DNA from: Valencia hispanica
Lineage: Eukaryota; Chordata; Actinopteri; Cyprinodontiformes; Valenciidae
Length of the DNA: 64,000 nt
NCBI GenBank assembly: GCA_963556495.2
Contig: OY747702.1
Coordinates: 48,471,286 to 48,535,285 of the forward strand
Direction of reading: 5' to 3'
A program made the translations under genes and the position numbers. Numbering within the stretch: position 1 is the stretch's first letter; every line of letters starts with the position of its first letter. The notes beneath the pieces are model-generated. The model was not told the DNA's origin. It was given only the letters and a program-made list of their open reading frames with translations, and did no database searches. This document shows, one piece after another, positions 43,586-63,336 of this stretch.

Positions 43586-45204
43586 GTGAGAGCGCCAGTT
43601 TGGACAAACTTGGGTTTTGGATAATGTTGATGAGCAGGCCTTCATTTTGCGCCTTTGTGTCATAAATGTGGATTTTACGCAGACGCACGCCCACTCTCAT
43701 AACTTTTAAAAATAATTACCGAGAATAAATACGAATCTATATAGTTGGTATTTATGGACACAAATGGAAACTACAAATGGAAAGAATAGTTACGTAAACC
43801 TGCAGCTCTGTGCTGTTGTGTGTGGGAATGGGGAAAAAAGGTGAGAGGAATCGGCGCCATGCCCAGTTGTGATGGTAATGCCATTATTCCTGGAGATGTG
43901 ACTTCGACTTCCTTGTTACATTGTTTGCTGCTTCCAGTGCTGCCAGTCATATCCAAGCAGCGGCCTTTGCGTTCATCACCTCCCTCACTTTGATATGCGC
44001 CAGCTTTCCTTTCCTTTCCCAGAGTCACTGCACTGCCCGGAAGGAGTGACTTTTTAAAGGCTTATTTACACACGTTGCTGGGAGAGTTTATGCAGAAACA
44101 AAATAAAACGCATTGTTAAACTGTTTCAATATAAATTGTTGTAAATCCAGTGTTTTACACTAGAATTGTATTTCCTATGCCCCTTCTCATTTTATAACGC
44201 GGCTTTTTTCCTTCGTTAAACCAATTAAAGATGCATTAAAAAAACAAACTCAACTGTTTCAAATAAATTTCCACAGATGTGCTTTCTAACCCCATTATTA
44301 CGAGTTAGGTCTATACTAAATTCGAGAAGAAAGGCAAGCCATGGGTCTTTGAAATTCACTTTGTCATCAAAAATAGATCAAAAGAAGCTCAATTTGCGTA
44401 TCAGAGGAGGAGATGTGGATTTCAGACGCGGCTAAATAAAGATGCGACACTCAGATAGGCCTGGCTGGTCGAGACACGAAAACCTGAATGCTCTGTGGAA
44501 AATTCCTGCCCAACCGACTGTCTGCAGACACATGATAATTTATATTTAAAATAAATAAATAAATAAACCCTTCTTTTCCTCATGTGTATCTTTCTTGTTC
44601 TCAGGTAAAACAAGAACGAAGGAGAAATACAGGGTGGTGTACACAGACCATCAGAGGTTGGAGCTGGAGAAGGAGTTTCATTTCAACAGATACATTACCA
44701 TCAGGAGGAAATCTGAACTGGCTGTCAACCTGGGTCTGTCGGAAAGACAGGTATGGATAGAGATGCCGTCATGCACGATGTTCGTCCATTCAGAAAAAGT
44801 GCAACGACACATGAGATGTCTTGTCATAAAATATCACTAAGTTGTAATCAAAGGTGTTTACTGCTATAAAACGTTGTCAATATTGGCTGTAGTGTAAAAA
44901 CAATGTGACGCTGCTTTAATATATACCACCAAAATGTTAACTTTTACAATTTCATCTTGAACTTTATTTTTTTCAGATTTTTCTGAACTTATTTCAGTAT
45001 TTATGTCAGTGAAGACATTTACGTTAGTAGGATTAAAACTATTTCAGCTGAAAGAAATAAACTACATTGATTTTAGATATAAATATAGAAAAATAAAAAA
45101 GGGTTTGAAAACTTAACATTAAATATGGTGTATTTCATGTATTTTATGTGATTTAAAATGAAGGCTTAAGATATAACAACATTTCTTTGAATTATTTGAT
45201 TTCT

Positions 45205-45300
<96 letters not shown>

Positions 45301-46087
45301 GTGTGTGTGTGTGTACTTCAAAAACTCCTCAAAAAATTCTAATTTGCTTTGTTTACATCCTGTGCGAGTTTAAGGAATTTATTCATTTTAAATATTATGT
45401 TTCCTAATGTCCATCTGTTTCTATTTTATTCTAAATAGTGCCGTAATAGAAAATGATACAACTGTTTCCTTAAAAATTTTTATATTATCATTTATTTTAT
45501 TATTTGCAAAGTCGCTTATAAGGCATTTTGAAAATATACATATATTTTTTTATTTTACTTGAACAACAACTTTGGGAAATCTCATGGTACTATTTGTAGT
45601 TCATGGCAAAACTAAAATGTATGTATCTTATTGAAACAAAAAGGAAATAAAAGGATCTAATTTAGTATAGCTTATCATAAAGATGCACCCTTAAAATTTA
45701 TGTAAACATCTTTTTAACAAGTTACAAGTAAATCTTTAATTAAGCAATTTAAAAGTGAAATATCAGATGTTTTTACATGTGAAAAATATATATAATATAA
45801 TATTTGTAGCATGATTTGGACTGCTGCATTTCATTGTTTGTGCCTTTTCTCAGGTGAAAATATGGTTTCAGAACCGCAGAGCCAAAGAGAGGAAGCTGAT
45901 AAAGAAGAAGATGGGTCAGTCCGACGGCAGCAGCGGGTCTGTGCACAGTGATCCGGGTTCGGTGAGCCCTCTGCCGGTGCCGGGCTCCCTCAGTCCTACG
46001 GAGATCCACGGCTCTCTGTACCCTCCTCAGGGAATGAACACCTTGCCGTCTATCAGGAATATCCAGCAGGTGACTGTGACCCAGTAG
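43150..46087 (+). CDS. cdx4: Caudal-type homeobox transcription factor Cdx4, three exons
   Basis: A nuclear DNA-binding protein that in vertebrates patterns the posterior body, activates Hox genes and acts in blood formation. Exons 43150-43585, 44605-44750 and 45854-46087 give 271 aa. The start [15 protein letters not shown] is the conserved Cdx N-terminus; residues 133-138, YQWMSK, are the hexapeptide for Pbx contact; residues 151-210 are the homeodomain with [17 protein letters not shown] and helix 3 [14 protein letters not shown] (W48, F49, N51, R53 present). The intron between Gln and Val of the homeodomain is the one shared by Cdx genes. The in-frame stretch upstream of the Met lacks an ATG. 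Cdx4 rather than Cdx1 or Cdx2 is chosen because of the adjacent chic1 gene. It is intact and unbroken. Confidence 0.92.
43586..44604. other. cdx4 intron 1
   Basis: About 1 kb with no transposon recognised, unlike most introns in this window. It contains GC-richer unique sequence at 43800-44050 and ends with TTTCTTGTTCTCAG. Confidence 0.6.
44605..44750 (+). CDS. cdx4: cdx4 exon 2
   Basis: 146-bp exon with homeodomain helices 1 and 2 ([46 protein letters not shown]). Donor GTATGG follows at 44751; phase 0. Confidence 0.95.
44751..45853. other. cdx4 intron 2 with TA tract
   Basis: AT-rich intron of 1.1 kb. Positions 45209-45314 are a TA dinucleotide run of about 90 bases followed by a short GT run. 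No transposon or exon seen. Confidence 0.7.
45209..45314 (+). repeat. (TA)n-(GT)n microsatellite
   Basis: Uninterrupted TA units from about 45209 to 45298 followed by GT units to 45314, within cdx4 intron 2. Confidence 0.97.
45854..46087 (+). CDS. cdx4: cdx4 exon 3
   Basis: 234-bp coding part with homeodomain helix 3 ([14 protein letters not shown]), the basic KKKMGQ segment, a Ser/Gly/Pro-rich tail ([18 protein letters not shown]) and the end QQVTVTQ then TAG. Acceptor TTTTCTCAG precedes it. Confidence 0.94.
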   Translation: MKIWFQNRRAKERKLIKKKMGQSDGSSGSVHSDPGSVSPLPVPGSLSPTEIHGSLYPPQGMNTLPSIRNIQQVTVTQ

Positions 46088-46590
46088 AACAGTCCGTGTG
46101 GACCATCTGACCTCTCCTAACTGAGCACTCCAACACGCTGACAGGACACTTGATGGGCAGCAGAAGGATCTGAACCCTCAACGCTGCAGAGAAGCGCAGC
46201 TGAGAAGGTTTGGTATAGCAGAGACCTGCCGGAGGCTCTTGAAATATTACTTTTAATAGAATAGTTATAATGAAGTGGGGATTTCAAATGAAAAAAAAAA
46301 TGTTTCAACTTTTAAAAAAAAATGTTTAAATTGTTTGTGAGTTTATAAGATATAAATATGGTGCTTTGTATGTGGCTAAGTGTATGTGCTTGTGGATAAA
46401 AGTTAAGGGTCATTCCAGCGAAGCTTGACGCCGAGTGCAGCAGAACCGATGCGTTTACTTGACAAATCATTTTTCACTTGTTTTTAGCACAATGCGGTGC
46501 ACAAGGGGCAGCTGTTAATGATGCGGGTATATTGTCGTCTAATGGCAACTTTATAAATGTAAATAAAGTGTTTTTAACAAGCTCCATCAG
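46088..46590 (+). other. cdx4: cdx4 3' UTR
   Basis: About 480 bases from the stop to the poly(A) signal. It contains A-rich runs near 46290-46320 and no repeats of note. Confidence 0.65.
46562..46567 (+). terminator. Poly(A) signal of cdx4
   Basis: AATAAA 475 bases after the stop, followed by GTGTTTTTAACAAG and a T-rich stretch (TTTTATTTTTGTGTTTT). It is the only well-placed signal. Confidence 0.65.
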
Positions 46591-47384
46591 CTTTTATTTT
46601 TGTGTTTTAATCCACACTTCTTAAGCATCAGAGCAGATAGGCCTGGTGGGGAGAAAAAATGCTTGAATTCTTATTTCCCATTGACCAAAACAAGTCTGAA
46701 TAAGTCTGCTCTAATAAATTCAAAGATTAAGATGGCGAGGCAACAGTGAGATTGGATTGTTCTTTGCTTTTGCTGATTTTTTTAAATAAGAGGCTGCAAT
46801 TCAGTTTTTAAAGATGATAAATTCCGACTGTGCCAACAGCCTCTAATAAGAAAGAATGGGCTGTGATTTTCTTGTATATGTGAACTGTTGTGTGATTTCA
46901 CTGGGAAGTAAGAGTCAGTTTTATTCCCGGTGTTGCATACTCTACTCCTTTCCAAATTGATATGTTAATTGCGGCTTGTTATTTAATAAAGAAATTGACC
47001 TATAGCCTTTGTCCGCGAAGGATTTGAATGGGTTGATTTATTATCCCTGAGTGGAGCATTTCCGTGTGTCACTGCTCTAAAAGATTTTTCCACTGTGGTT
47101 CTGTCACGGTGGACTGTGAGCACTTTGAGCTCTTGTAAATCCGAGCGCGGTGAGGTGATAAAACTTTCAGCTCTGGTTGCAAGCCGTTATGGTAGGCCGT
47201 TTTACCATATAATCAAAATAAGCTCAACCTTTTTTTTTTTTCTTTTTTTTTCTTTTTTCTTTTTTTTTGCATTGTTTTTTTGCATTTCGGCAACAGCATA
47301 AAACTCTAATTTTGATTGAGAGTTGAAGTTAAAAAAACATTTCTGAAATAACTTTCCAACTAGTATAAATAAATAAAAGTAAAA
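46591..47384. other. Intergenic between cdx4 and chic1
   Basis: Unique sequence. A T-rich run lies at 47228-47280. Positions 47128-47161 resemble the chic1 leader at 54986-55019 (27 of 34 bases, all differences transitions). No gene seen. Confidence 0.45.
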
Positions 47385-48300
47385 TAAAATACCTGTCTAT
47401 TCTAGATGAAGAAAAATTAGGACACCCTACTCCTCAAATCTAGTCTTACCCCCTTTGGCTGAAATAACTTATAACTCTCTGGTATGTTTCTGATCATTGT
47501 CATCTTCCAGGGTCCGTCATCTCTGGGTCAGCTTTATTTTTATTTTTTATTTTTTTACGGATGGTCTCCCATTTTCCTTAAACACCCTCTAATACGCCAT
47601 AGAATACATGGTTCTGTAATGGTGAGCTGGCCGGTTACTGCCACAGCAAAGCATCCCCAAACCAGGACACATCCAACCCCATGCTTCACAATTGTCAAGA
47701 GGTTATTTTTCTGGAATGCTGTATTTAGTTTATGCAAAACTAATTTTGAACTCATCGTTCCAAAGATCAGTATTTCAGAAGTCCTGGTCTTTGTCTCTCC
47801 TCTCTCTGGCAAATATCAATCTGGATCTAATGTTTTTGTTAGATGGGAAAGGTCTGATCAGCACACACTGCCCACGTAAGCTAAACTTGTGCAATTTGTT
47901 TCTGATCACACGCAATTTCACATCAGCAATAGCAGTAGCCTGCTGTAGGTCCCATTTTGGAATTTTAGGGTTTTTGAAGACTTCTTTTAGCATCTTGTGA
48001 TCTGATCTGAGGATCAACCTGACTGGATGGCCAAAGCTGGGCATGTTGACAGCTTTTTTTTTTTGAAATGCCCTCCACTTGTAGAATTTTTTTTTTTTTT
48101 TTTTTGTGTAATGCTAAGGCTGATTATGAATTCTTTTGAGAGTTATTTTAATCACATTCATGGTGTTTTGGATTCTTAAATTTTGTAGGTCAGTCTGAGC
48201 ATCTTTGAACTTTTAGTTAGTAATCCATGACTTCCTATGCTGTATGGTGTTTTTAATGTATTTCAGAAGTTAGTGCTTGGATCTGGGAATGAAGGAATGG
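47385..48300 (-). mobile_element. Worn Tc1/mariner-like element
   Basis: GGACACCCTACTCCTCAAAT, CCACAGCAAAGCATCCCCAA, CCCCATGCTTCACAATTGTC and GCAAAACTAATTTTGAACTC follow the minus-strand order of a fish Tc1-type element (the HxxGVG... and catalytic regions). All frames are broken. Confidence 0.45.
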
Positions 48301-48589
48301 TGTCATACCATAGCTAAACGTGTTCCAGGATCGAGTTGAAAACATTTTGTTACCTGTTGTGGTGCTAACTACTAAAAGCAATACAAACTGATTTGAATTC
48401 ATTTCTCTTCATTCTATGCACTAAAATTGTAAAGAAACATGGTCACAAGAATATTCTTATGGCACTATGTGTGCTGGTGGTTAAATTAATGAGGTAACAA
48501 CCCATCAGATGTACTAGTAAATAGTTTATCCCTGCAACTTTCCCTGTTTTAAATGCATGGCAGCCATATCGGATTATAAATTCAGGGCA

Positions 48590-49035
48590 TGCTCGACAAC
48601 CTCTAACATTCCCAGTCACAACTCCAACTTGAGCATTCTTCCATTTCTGCCTGAGATCTCAGAAAGTCCCACTTCCGAGTACAAATAGAACGCAACATCA
48701 ATACATGACAACCAGACCTCTTTGTTTTAGCCATTCCTCAACGTGAGAAAAACAAGAGGGCATATATAAGCAAGGCTGATGTGTGTTGATCTTTATGCTT
48801 ACAAGAAAATAACTAAATGTGTCTGTATCTGTACGGTTAGAGCAAAAACTGTCAAGTTTAAAACAACTGGAACCATGACAAACAAGGCTGTACCAGGACC
48901 AAAGTTTATCTTGCCAACTTGCACAGTGAGGAGGATGGTAAGGGAGGTAAAACAAATCTCTAAAGCTCTCAGTTGGACAAATGAGAGGTTTTCTTTTTAA
49001 ACCTTTTACCAGAGTTCTCATTAACAGTTAAGGGC
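48590..49035 (+). mobile_element. Tc1-like fragment
   Basis: CTGGAACCATGACAAACAAG, CTGTACCAGGACCAAAGTTT and TGCACAGTGAGGAGGATGGT resemble the early coding part of a Tc1-like element. No complete frame remains. Confidence 0.4.
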
Positions 49036-50090
49036 ACTATATCTTTAATGCCATTCTTCCAATGACAATTTCACTTTGATCAACAGTGGGTTTTGAGACG
49101 GGATTCGATCCAGAAATACACTCTCTCTTTCTAGAGCAGCACTGGTGATCTCTGCTCTGAAATGTAATAATTATTTAAAGAAATACACTGCTCTTCAGAT
49201 TTCAAGATTTGATTTCTAAATATATCCTGAAAGTCCCAGCTTCTTACAAAACAGAGTAATCCCTGAATATTTTTTTAAATATATATTTGTACAGGCAGTC
49301 TGAATCTAGAAAATTAGTAAATTGAAGTAAATTTAAGATAATCCATCCCATTAGCTACACTTCACTAAAAAGAATGCAACACTCAAAATCACCTTCTACT
49401 ATATAGTCATTATTCCTGCAGAACATCATTATTAAAAGCATTTTATTGTCAAATATGACTAAAACAAAGAATCACAAAATGTTATAATCATATTAAAAGA
49501 CTTTCAAATGTTGTTTTTTCTTTCTTTTTATGTGCAGAGAAACTGGTTTTATTATGACTTAAGGGAAGACATCAGAGTGGGCTCTCCATCCTAAAGCATA
49601 TTTAACGGGGCCCCAACACAACACACAGACTTTGACAGCACTGGCGCTCCTTAAATTACTGTCTATGGAAGCCTTGGCAACACTTTCACTGGGCTTGTAA
49701 TTAAAAAGAAATCAGTTCATAGACACATGTATTACAAAGTTTTGCTATGTGGGGTCAAAATCTTTGTTTGGAGGATAAGTTGCATACACAAACCTTGCAC
49801 TCTGCCACATATTGCGCACATCTCTTTGTGGGTGCTTCTGTGCTTTCTTAGCAACAGGAAAAGCAGGATAAACACAACATGGGAGATGCAGTGTACATGT
49901 ACCAGCAACAACCTACAGGTGTGTAGCGGATTGGCTCACTCACGTCGTTCATGTTTTGGACATTCAAATGATTAATCGCTAAAATGTATTATTGTTGTAG
50001 GGGAGACTTTCTTGTCATTGTGACTATAAACGCACACCTGAACAAAATCTTGACACTGGGGGAGTACATTACAAGTATTTGCATTAAATA
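49036..50090. other. Intergenic, nothing recognised
   Basis: AT-rich sequence without supported features; one short stretch at 49540-49640 is less AT-rich. Confidence 0.45.
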
Positions 50091-50215
50091 GATTTAATGG
50101 TCTGGCGACCTGTCCAGGGTGTACCCCGCCTCTCGCCCCGTGACTGCTGGAGATAGGCACCAGCCCTCCTGCAACCCTGCATAGGATGGGCGGGTACAGA
50201 TAATGGATGGATGGA
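50091..50215 (+). repeat. SINE-like repeat, 3' fragment
   Basis: GGCGACCTGTCCAGGGTGTA, CCCCGTGACTGCTGGAGATA and GGATGGGCGGGTACAGATAA, then ATGGATGGATGG. It is the 3' third of the element at 38492. Confidence 0.7.
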
Positions 50216-50383
50216 TGGATCCCAATGGTCTGTAGGTAGAGCTTCAGTGATACCAAAAGAAGAAACTGGAGTAGATAGTTTCTTACAATTTTCCATTGCT
50301 GCTAAGCTTGGGCAAAGTGAGATATATAAATCTGCTTAAAAAAGCCTGGGGGTTATAGGACAAAACCCCCAAAAGTTAGATAC

Positions 50384-50996
50384 TAGAGCTGGGCGATTAT
50401 GAAAATAAGATAATCACAACTATTTCACTATATTGCTAAAAAACATAAAATGGCTAGCTAGCACGCTAGCACAACATTAAGCGTTATAATGCAGTTTACC
50501 AACAACTGTTAACTAGAAAAGGGTTAAATATGGCTGTGAGGTTCTGCTGGACCAGATATCCGTTGTAGCAGCATAGTAACTTTTTTTAAAGTCACTTTTG
50601 ACTTCTGCTCGGCAACTATCATTTAACTGAGGTAATGCCGTTCTTGAAAAATAGTGTCAGCTAGGGAGTGTGTACCTGCTCTCCAAAACGCTAATACATT
50701 TTCTGAATCTGACCTTTTCCACTGAGTGTATTGGCATCATGTCCTTTGCCAGGCAATAAGTAAATGCATTTGTTATAGTTTTTGCCCGTCTGGAATTTCT
50801 CTCATATGACGTAATAGCATCGAAAGATGAGCCGCATGTTTTTTCTGCGACTTGTTTGGCCAGTTAGCTTGACAACAAGATGGCGCTTCAACTGGATTGG
50901 TCATTTAGCATAACGATTAAAACACACCACGCAATTATCGTCATCGAGCTTTTTGATATCACAATTTCGATTAAAATTTGATTTTTCCCAGCCCTA
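50384..50996. mobile_element. hAT-like non-autonomous element
   Basis: Starts TAGAGCTGGGCGATTATG and ends GATTTTTCCCAGCCCTA, which are inverted repeats (TAGnGCTGGG). It is flanked by TTAGATAC (50376-50383) and TTGGATAC (50997-51004), an 8-bp duplication with one mismatch. 613 bp long, no transposase. It shares its termini with the element at 55782. Confidence 0.75.
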
Positions 50997-51069
50997 TTGG
51001 ATACCCCCCCAAATCTCGCCTGCTCTGAGCTGGAAGATTAGGCTTTTCGGTGTAAATGCAAACAGTTAA

Positions 51070-51700
51070 AAAAAAAAAAGCCAAATTATGGCCTTTACTG
51101 ATGCTGACTGCATGACCAGTAACCATAAGATGACATCTGTGAGAGAAGGACAAGAAATGCCTTCATGTCTTCTCCCAAGCCACAATCCTGTGTGTTTGGG
51201 CTTTGCAAGGGAGCACTGGACATCAAACACTGAAAAGCACATTAAAAACAATAATGTGGACAGTCCTGATGGTTTCCAGTGTTAGTGGGAGATCCCACTG
51301 GAGATGGGGGGGGGCTTCACAAAACAGGGAAGGGGGCATCATCATGATTTGAGGAGCTTTACTCTTCAATGGAATAATGGAGCTTCAGGTTTTGCTAGGG
51401 AAGTCAAATCACGGATCATGGCAATAGCTATGAGGAGGTGTTGTAGAGGGCATTCTTCTTGCCTGAAAGCCCTCATTAGTGAAGCACTGTTCACAACATC
51501 TATCCTACAAAGAACTTCTTCCTAAAAAATAACACCATTCGTTGCACTTGACAAAGACATCTTCATCACCACATGGAGCAACTTTCCGACCGGCTGACTG
51601 GAAACACTTGCATCAGGCGCACATGTAAAGAAGTCATTATTGACGCTTTTTGTTCTGTATTGGATATTGACATGCTGTATCATAGAACTTACGGAAAAGT
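51070..51700 (+). mobile_element. Tc1/mariner-like transposase relic
   Basis: ACTGCATGACCAGTAACCAT, GGACAAGAAATGCCTTCATG, GAGCACTGGACATCAAACAC and TCCTGATGGTTTCCAGTGTT translate to fragments such as REGQEMPSCLLPSHNPVCLG. GACAAAGACATCTTCATCAC then CACATGGAGCAACTTTCCGA looks like its 3' part. All frames are interrupted. Confidence 0.4.
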
Positions 51701-51957
51701 CACATGGATTGAACATGTTCTTCACATGGGATTACATGTTATCTCATGGGTAACCAGGTAAACCACATGTGTACATTGGTTTTACATATTTTTCAAATGT
51801 AATCGCATGGGCTTCACATGTAATTCAACATGGGTTTCACACATTTCTTTCACATGTAGGTTTCATGTGGAAAACATGTTTTCACATGTGAATTTCACAT
51901 GGGTCAAAGATTTTTCACATGTGATCACATATGATTTTGCCCATGTGAAAACATGTC
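51701..51957. repeat. CACATG/ACATGT motif array
   Basis: Over about 255 bases, roughly twenty near-copies of CACATGTG, ACATGT or CATGGG occur in both orientations, for example ATGTTTTCACATGTGAATTT and TCACATGTGATCACATATG. The spacing is irregular (8-20 bases). It probably belongs to a DNA element, but I do not recognise the family. Confidence 0.6.
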
Positions 51958-51964
51958 TTTTTTT

Positions 51965-52985
51965 GTAAGGAAGGGAACTTTGCATCCACCACCACCAAAA
52001 GTTCTCATCATACATGATGGATCAATCAATGGTATCAAAGATTTGTGTAGCCAGAACACTAGCGTTATCAGCTGCCCCAAGAGTACAGTGAGAGAAATAT
52101 CAGAAAAAATCCAGACGATTTTGGAACAACACCCTAAACTGGAAAAGCTTGTTATCCATGCAGGATCAAATGATGTGAATTTCTCAAATCAGACTTCTCT
52201 GATCTGCTACAGAGACTTAGTGGACTTAACATAAACATCTTTATCAGTTACCTGAAAGTCCCTGACAGAAATGATGAAAGGTACAGTCGACTTCGCATGC
52301 TCAATAAATGTTTCAAGAGAAAATCTGTTGAAAAATCGATCCCATTTAACTTTAAAATATTTGGATGTGCAAAACACTTATTCAAGTCAAATGAGCGTTA
52401 TCTTAACAGAGCTGGACTGAGAGTCTTGACCTCAAACATTTTTTGTTATCTGAATAAACATTTGATAAGGCTCGCAAAAGACGACCTCGAGGCACAGCCT
52501 GTGGACTCTATTAGAGAGGAAACACAAACAGTCAAGATTACACCACCACCAAAGTATATTGAAGATATGCTGTTACTATACCAACCCACCAGACCACTCT
52601 GGTCCTCTAATTCCAGTCTACTCAACATCCCTAGAATAAGAACCAAACATGGAGAAGCAGCTTTCAGTTTCTATGCTCCTCTAATCTGGAACAAACTTCC
52701 AGAAAACTGCAAAGCTGCTGAAACACTGAGTTCACAACTAAAAACGTATCTGGTTAGAGCTGCCTTTGAGTAATGCTTTGATGTATCATGTTTTGTTTAT
52801 GCTTCTTGCTGTTTTTACATGATATGCCTTGTAATGCCTTGATGTATCTGTGTATGCTTCTTGCTTTATTGCTGTTTTTACTTTATATGCTTTGTCTTTG
52901 TTTTACTGCTGTTTTTATTTTACTTCTTAATCATGTAAAGCACCTTGAATCACCTTGTTGTTGAAAGTGTGGTATACAAATAAAA
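51965..52985 (+). mobile_element. Deleted L2-like LINE: SGNH ORF1 piece joined to ORF2 end
   Basis: The first part encodes a worn SGNH-hydrolase-like ORF1 (VLIIHDGSI for VLxxGDS; LEKLVIHAGSNDVNFSNQ; LFKSNERYLNRAGLRVLTSN for the DG-H-LNxxG block). From about 52500 a continuous 158-codon frame (52297-52773) passes straight into an ORF2 C-terminus (RTKHGEAAFSFYAPLIWNKL). The whole RT region is missing between them. The 3' UTR ends TCATGTAAAGCACCTTGAAT and AAATAAAATTGCCTTGCC, like the element ending at 54760. Confidence 0.65.
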
Positions 52986-53194
52986 TTGCCTTGCCTTGCA
53001 TTATCAGATGAAAATCTTTAGGTTTCTCATTAATGTGTTTGTGATCATCAGCTGTATTAGTATTGGTGCTAAGGGGTCCTTCAGCTTTTGGTGCCCAGGA
53101 GCTGTGAGCGTGTTAATCCTGTTTTAACCCTTGGAATAATGTCAGTCTAAAAATCTGAAATGTTAATTTGGCCTTGGAAGAACTCAAATGCTGC

Positions 53195-53490
53195 TGCTTC
53201 GGTTAGAAAAGATAATCAGGAAGGCCAGCTCTGGATGCCCCCTCAACCCTCTGCAGTTGGTGGGAGACAGAAGGACTCTAGTTAAAATAATATCATCTTG
53301 AACAATGTTTCCCACCCGATGCTTGAAGCTGTTGCTGAACTGGAGAGTTCCTTCCATGACAAACCGCTGCATCCTAGGTGCACAAAAAAGTGTTATTGCA
53401 GATACTTTCTCCCAGCAGCTGTAAGACTTTATAACATTACTGCTCCCAACAAACTCAAGTCTTTATATCTCTGCTGTTGGTAGTGTTTTT
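53195..53490 (+). mobile_element. Rex1-like LINE 3' coding fragment
   Basis: 53298-53483 encodes VSHPMLEAVAELESSFHDKP and RYFLPAAVRLYN, and upstream bases encode IIRKASSGCPLNPLQLVGDR. This is the C-terminal end of a Rex1-type ORF2. Frames are shifted between the two parts. Confidence 0.6.
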
Positions 53491-53589
53491 TTTTTCATTC
53501 CAAATTACTTTCCTGATGTTGTTTGCACATCCTTGGTGTTTCCAGTTTTTCACTTCTTGTAAATAGTATGTTGTAAATTACTCTACTCA

Positions 53590-54770
53590 ACTGCCCATTT
53601 ATTGTCACCAAACAGAAATCACATGTGGGGTGCCCCAGGACTCAATCTTAGGGCTCCTCCTGTTTAATACCTACATGCTCCCACTAGCCCAGATCATAAC
53701 AACCAATAAGATTAGCTACCATAACTATGCAGATGATACTCAGCTCTACATTACAATGTCACCAGGTGACTCTGAGCCCATCAAAACCCTGAATAAATTC
53801 ATTTGGCAAATCAGTGAATGGATGTGCCATAACCTTCTCCAGCTGAACAGAAACAAAACTGAAGTAATTATTTTTGGACTTAAAGTGGAATGATCAACAG
53901 TCAGCAAACAGCTTCAGTTAATACAGCTAGGAACTACTGATCAGGCCTGAAATCTAGGTGTAGTAATGGACTCAGACCTGAACCTCCAGGGTCACATAAA
54001 GGGAATAACAAGGTCAGCCTTCAATCACCTAAAGAACATTTCTAGAATTAAAGCACTGATGTCGCAAAAGGACCTAGAAAAACTCATCCATGCGTTTATC
54101 TTTAGTCGGATTGATTACTGCAACAGCGTCCTCACAGGTCAGCCTAAAAAGTCAATCAGACAGCTGCAGCTGATCCAGAACGCTGCTGCTCATGTTCCTC
54201 ACTAGAACCAGTAAAGTAGAGATCATCACCCCAGTTCTAAAGTCCTTACACTGGCTTCCTATAGCTCAGAGAACAGAATTCAAAATACTTTTACTAGTTT
54301 GTAAATCATTTAATGGCTTAGAACCAAAATATGTTGAAGACATAACCACAACCACCAAGACCACCAAGGTCCTCCAACTCTAATCTACTAAACATCCCTA
54401 AACTCAAAACCAAACATCGAGAAGCAGCTTTCAGTTTCTATGCTCTCCTCATCTGGAACAGACTTCCTGACGACTGCAGAGCTGCTGAAACACTGAGCTG
54501 CTTTAAATCAAAACAAAAAACTAATCTGTTTAGAATTACCTTTGAGTAAACGATTGATGTTTTATTCTTCACGTGTTCATGCATTATTGCTGTTTTTTAT
54601 GCTTTATTGTGTATCATGTGTTGTGTGTGTTTCAGGCTAAATCTCTGTTTTTTATTTCCAATGTTATATTCAGTTTTTTTTTTTTCACCAAATCATGTAA
54701 AGCACATTGAATTACCCTGTTGTTGAAAGTGCACTATACAAATAAAATTGTCTTGCCTATTGCAAGAGAG
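53590..54770 (+). mobile_element. L2-like LINE, 3' half, inactive
   Basis: Encodes [20 protein letters not shown] (RT motif), [20 protein letters not shown] (catalytic YADD), [34 protein letters not shown] and later frame-shifted pieces to a C-terminus near 54548. At least two stops and several frameshifts. It ends CACTATACAAATAAAATTGT. Confidence 0.8.
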
Positions 54771-54879
54771 TGTGCAATTTTTAATAACTGCCCAGTGTTA
54801 TTTGTCTTAGATTGTAAATTTGGTCTTACAGTACAGTCTCTGATTCTTTTTTTTTATCTTTGTGTAAATAAACATGGGT

Positions 54880-55018
54880 CCACTTAAATTGAAATAAAGG
54901 ATATTTCAATTTCTGTTCCACTTTTTCTTTGTAACGTCCGAGTCTGGCTTATTACATGACAAACTGTCTTGCCATACAGGCTTCCAGCTCTTGTAAATCT
55001 GAACGCAGCGGGGCGATG
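54880..55018 (+). promoter_or_regulatory. chic1: chic1 promoter/leader region
   Basis: The sequence becomes GC-richer with CpGs from about 54935 onward and into the first exon and intron (to about 55400). No TATA box is evident, fitting a CpG-type promoter. The 5' limit of the transcript cannot be placed. Confidence 0.4.
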
Positions 55019-63206
<8,188 letters not shown>

Positions 63207-63260
63207 GGAAACTGTTATCAGACCGGATAGGTGGCCCTTGAATTTATCCTTAGTGCCTCG

Positions 63261-63274
63261 TGTGTATGTATGTA

Positions 63275-63336
<62 letters not shown>

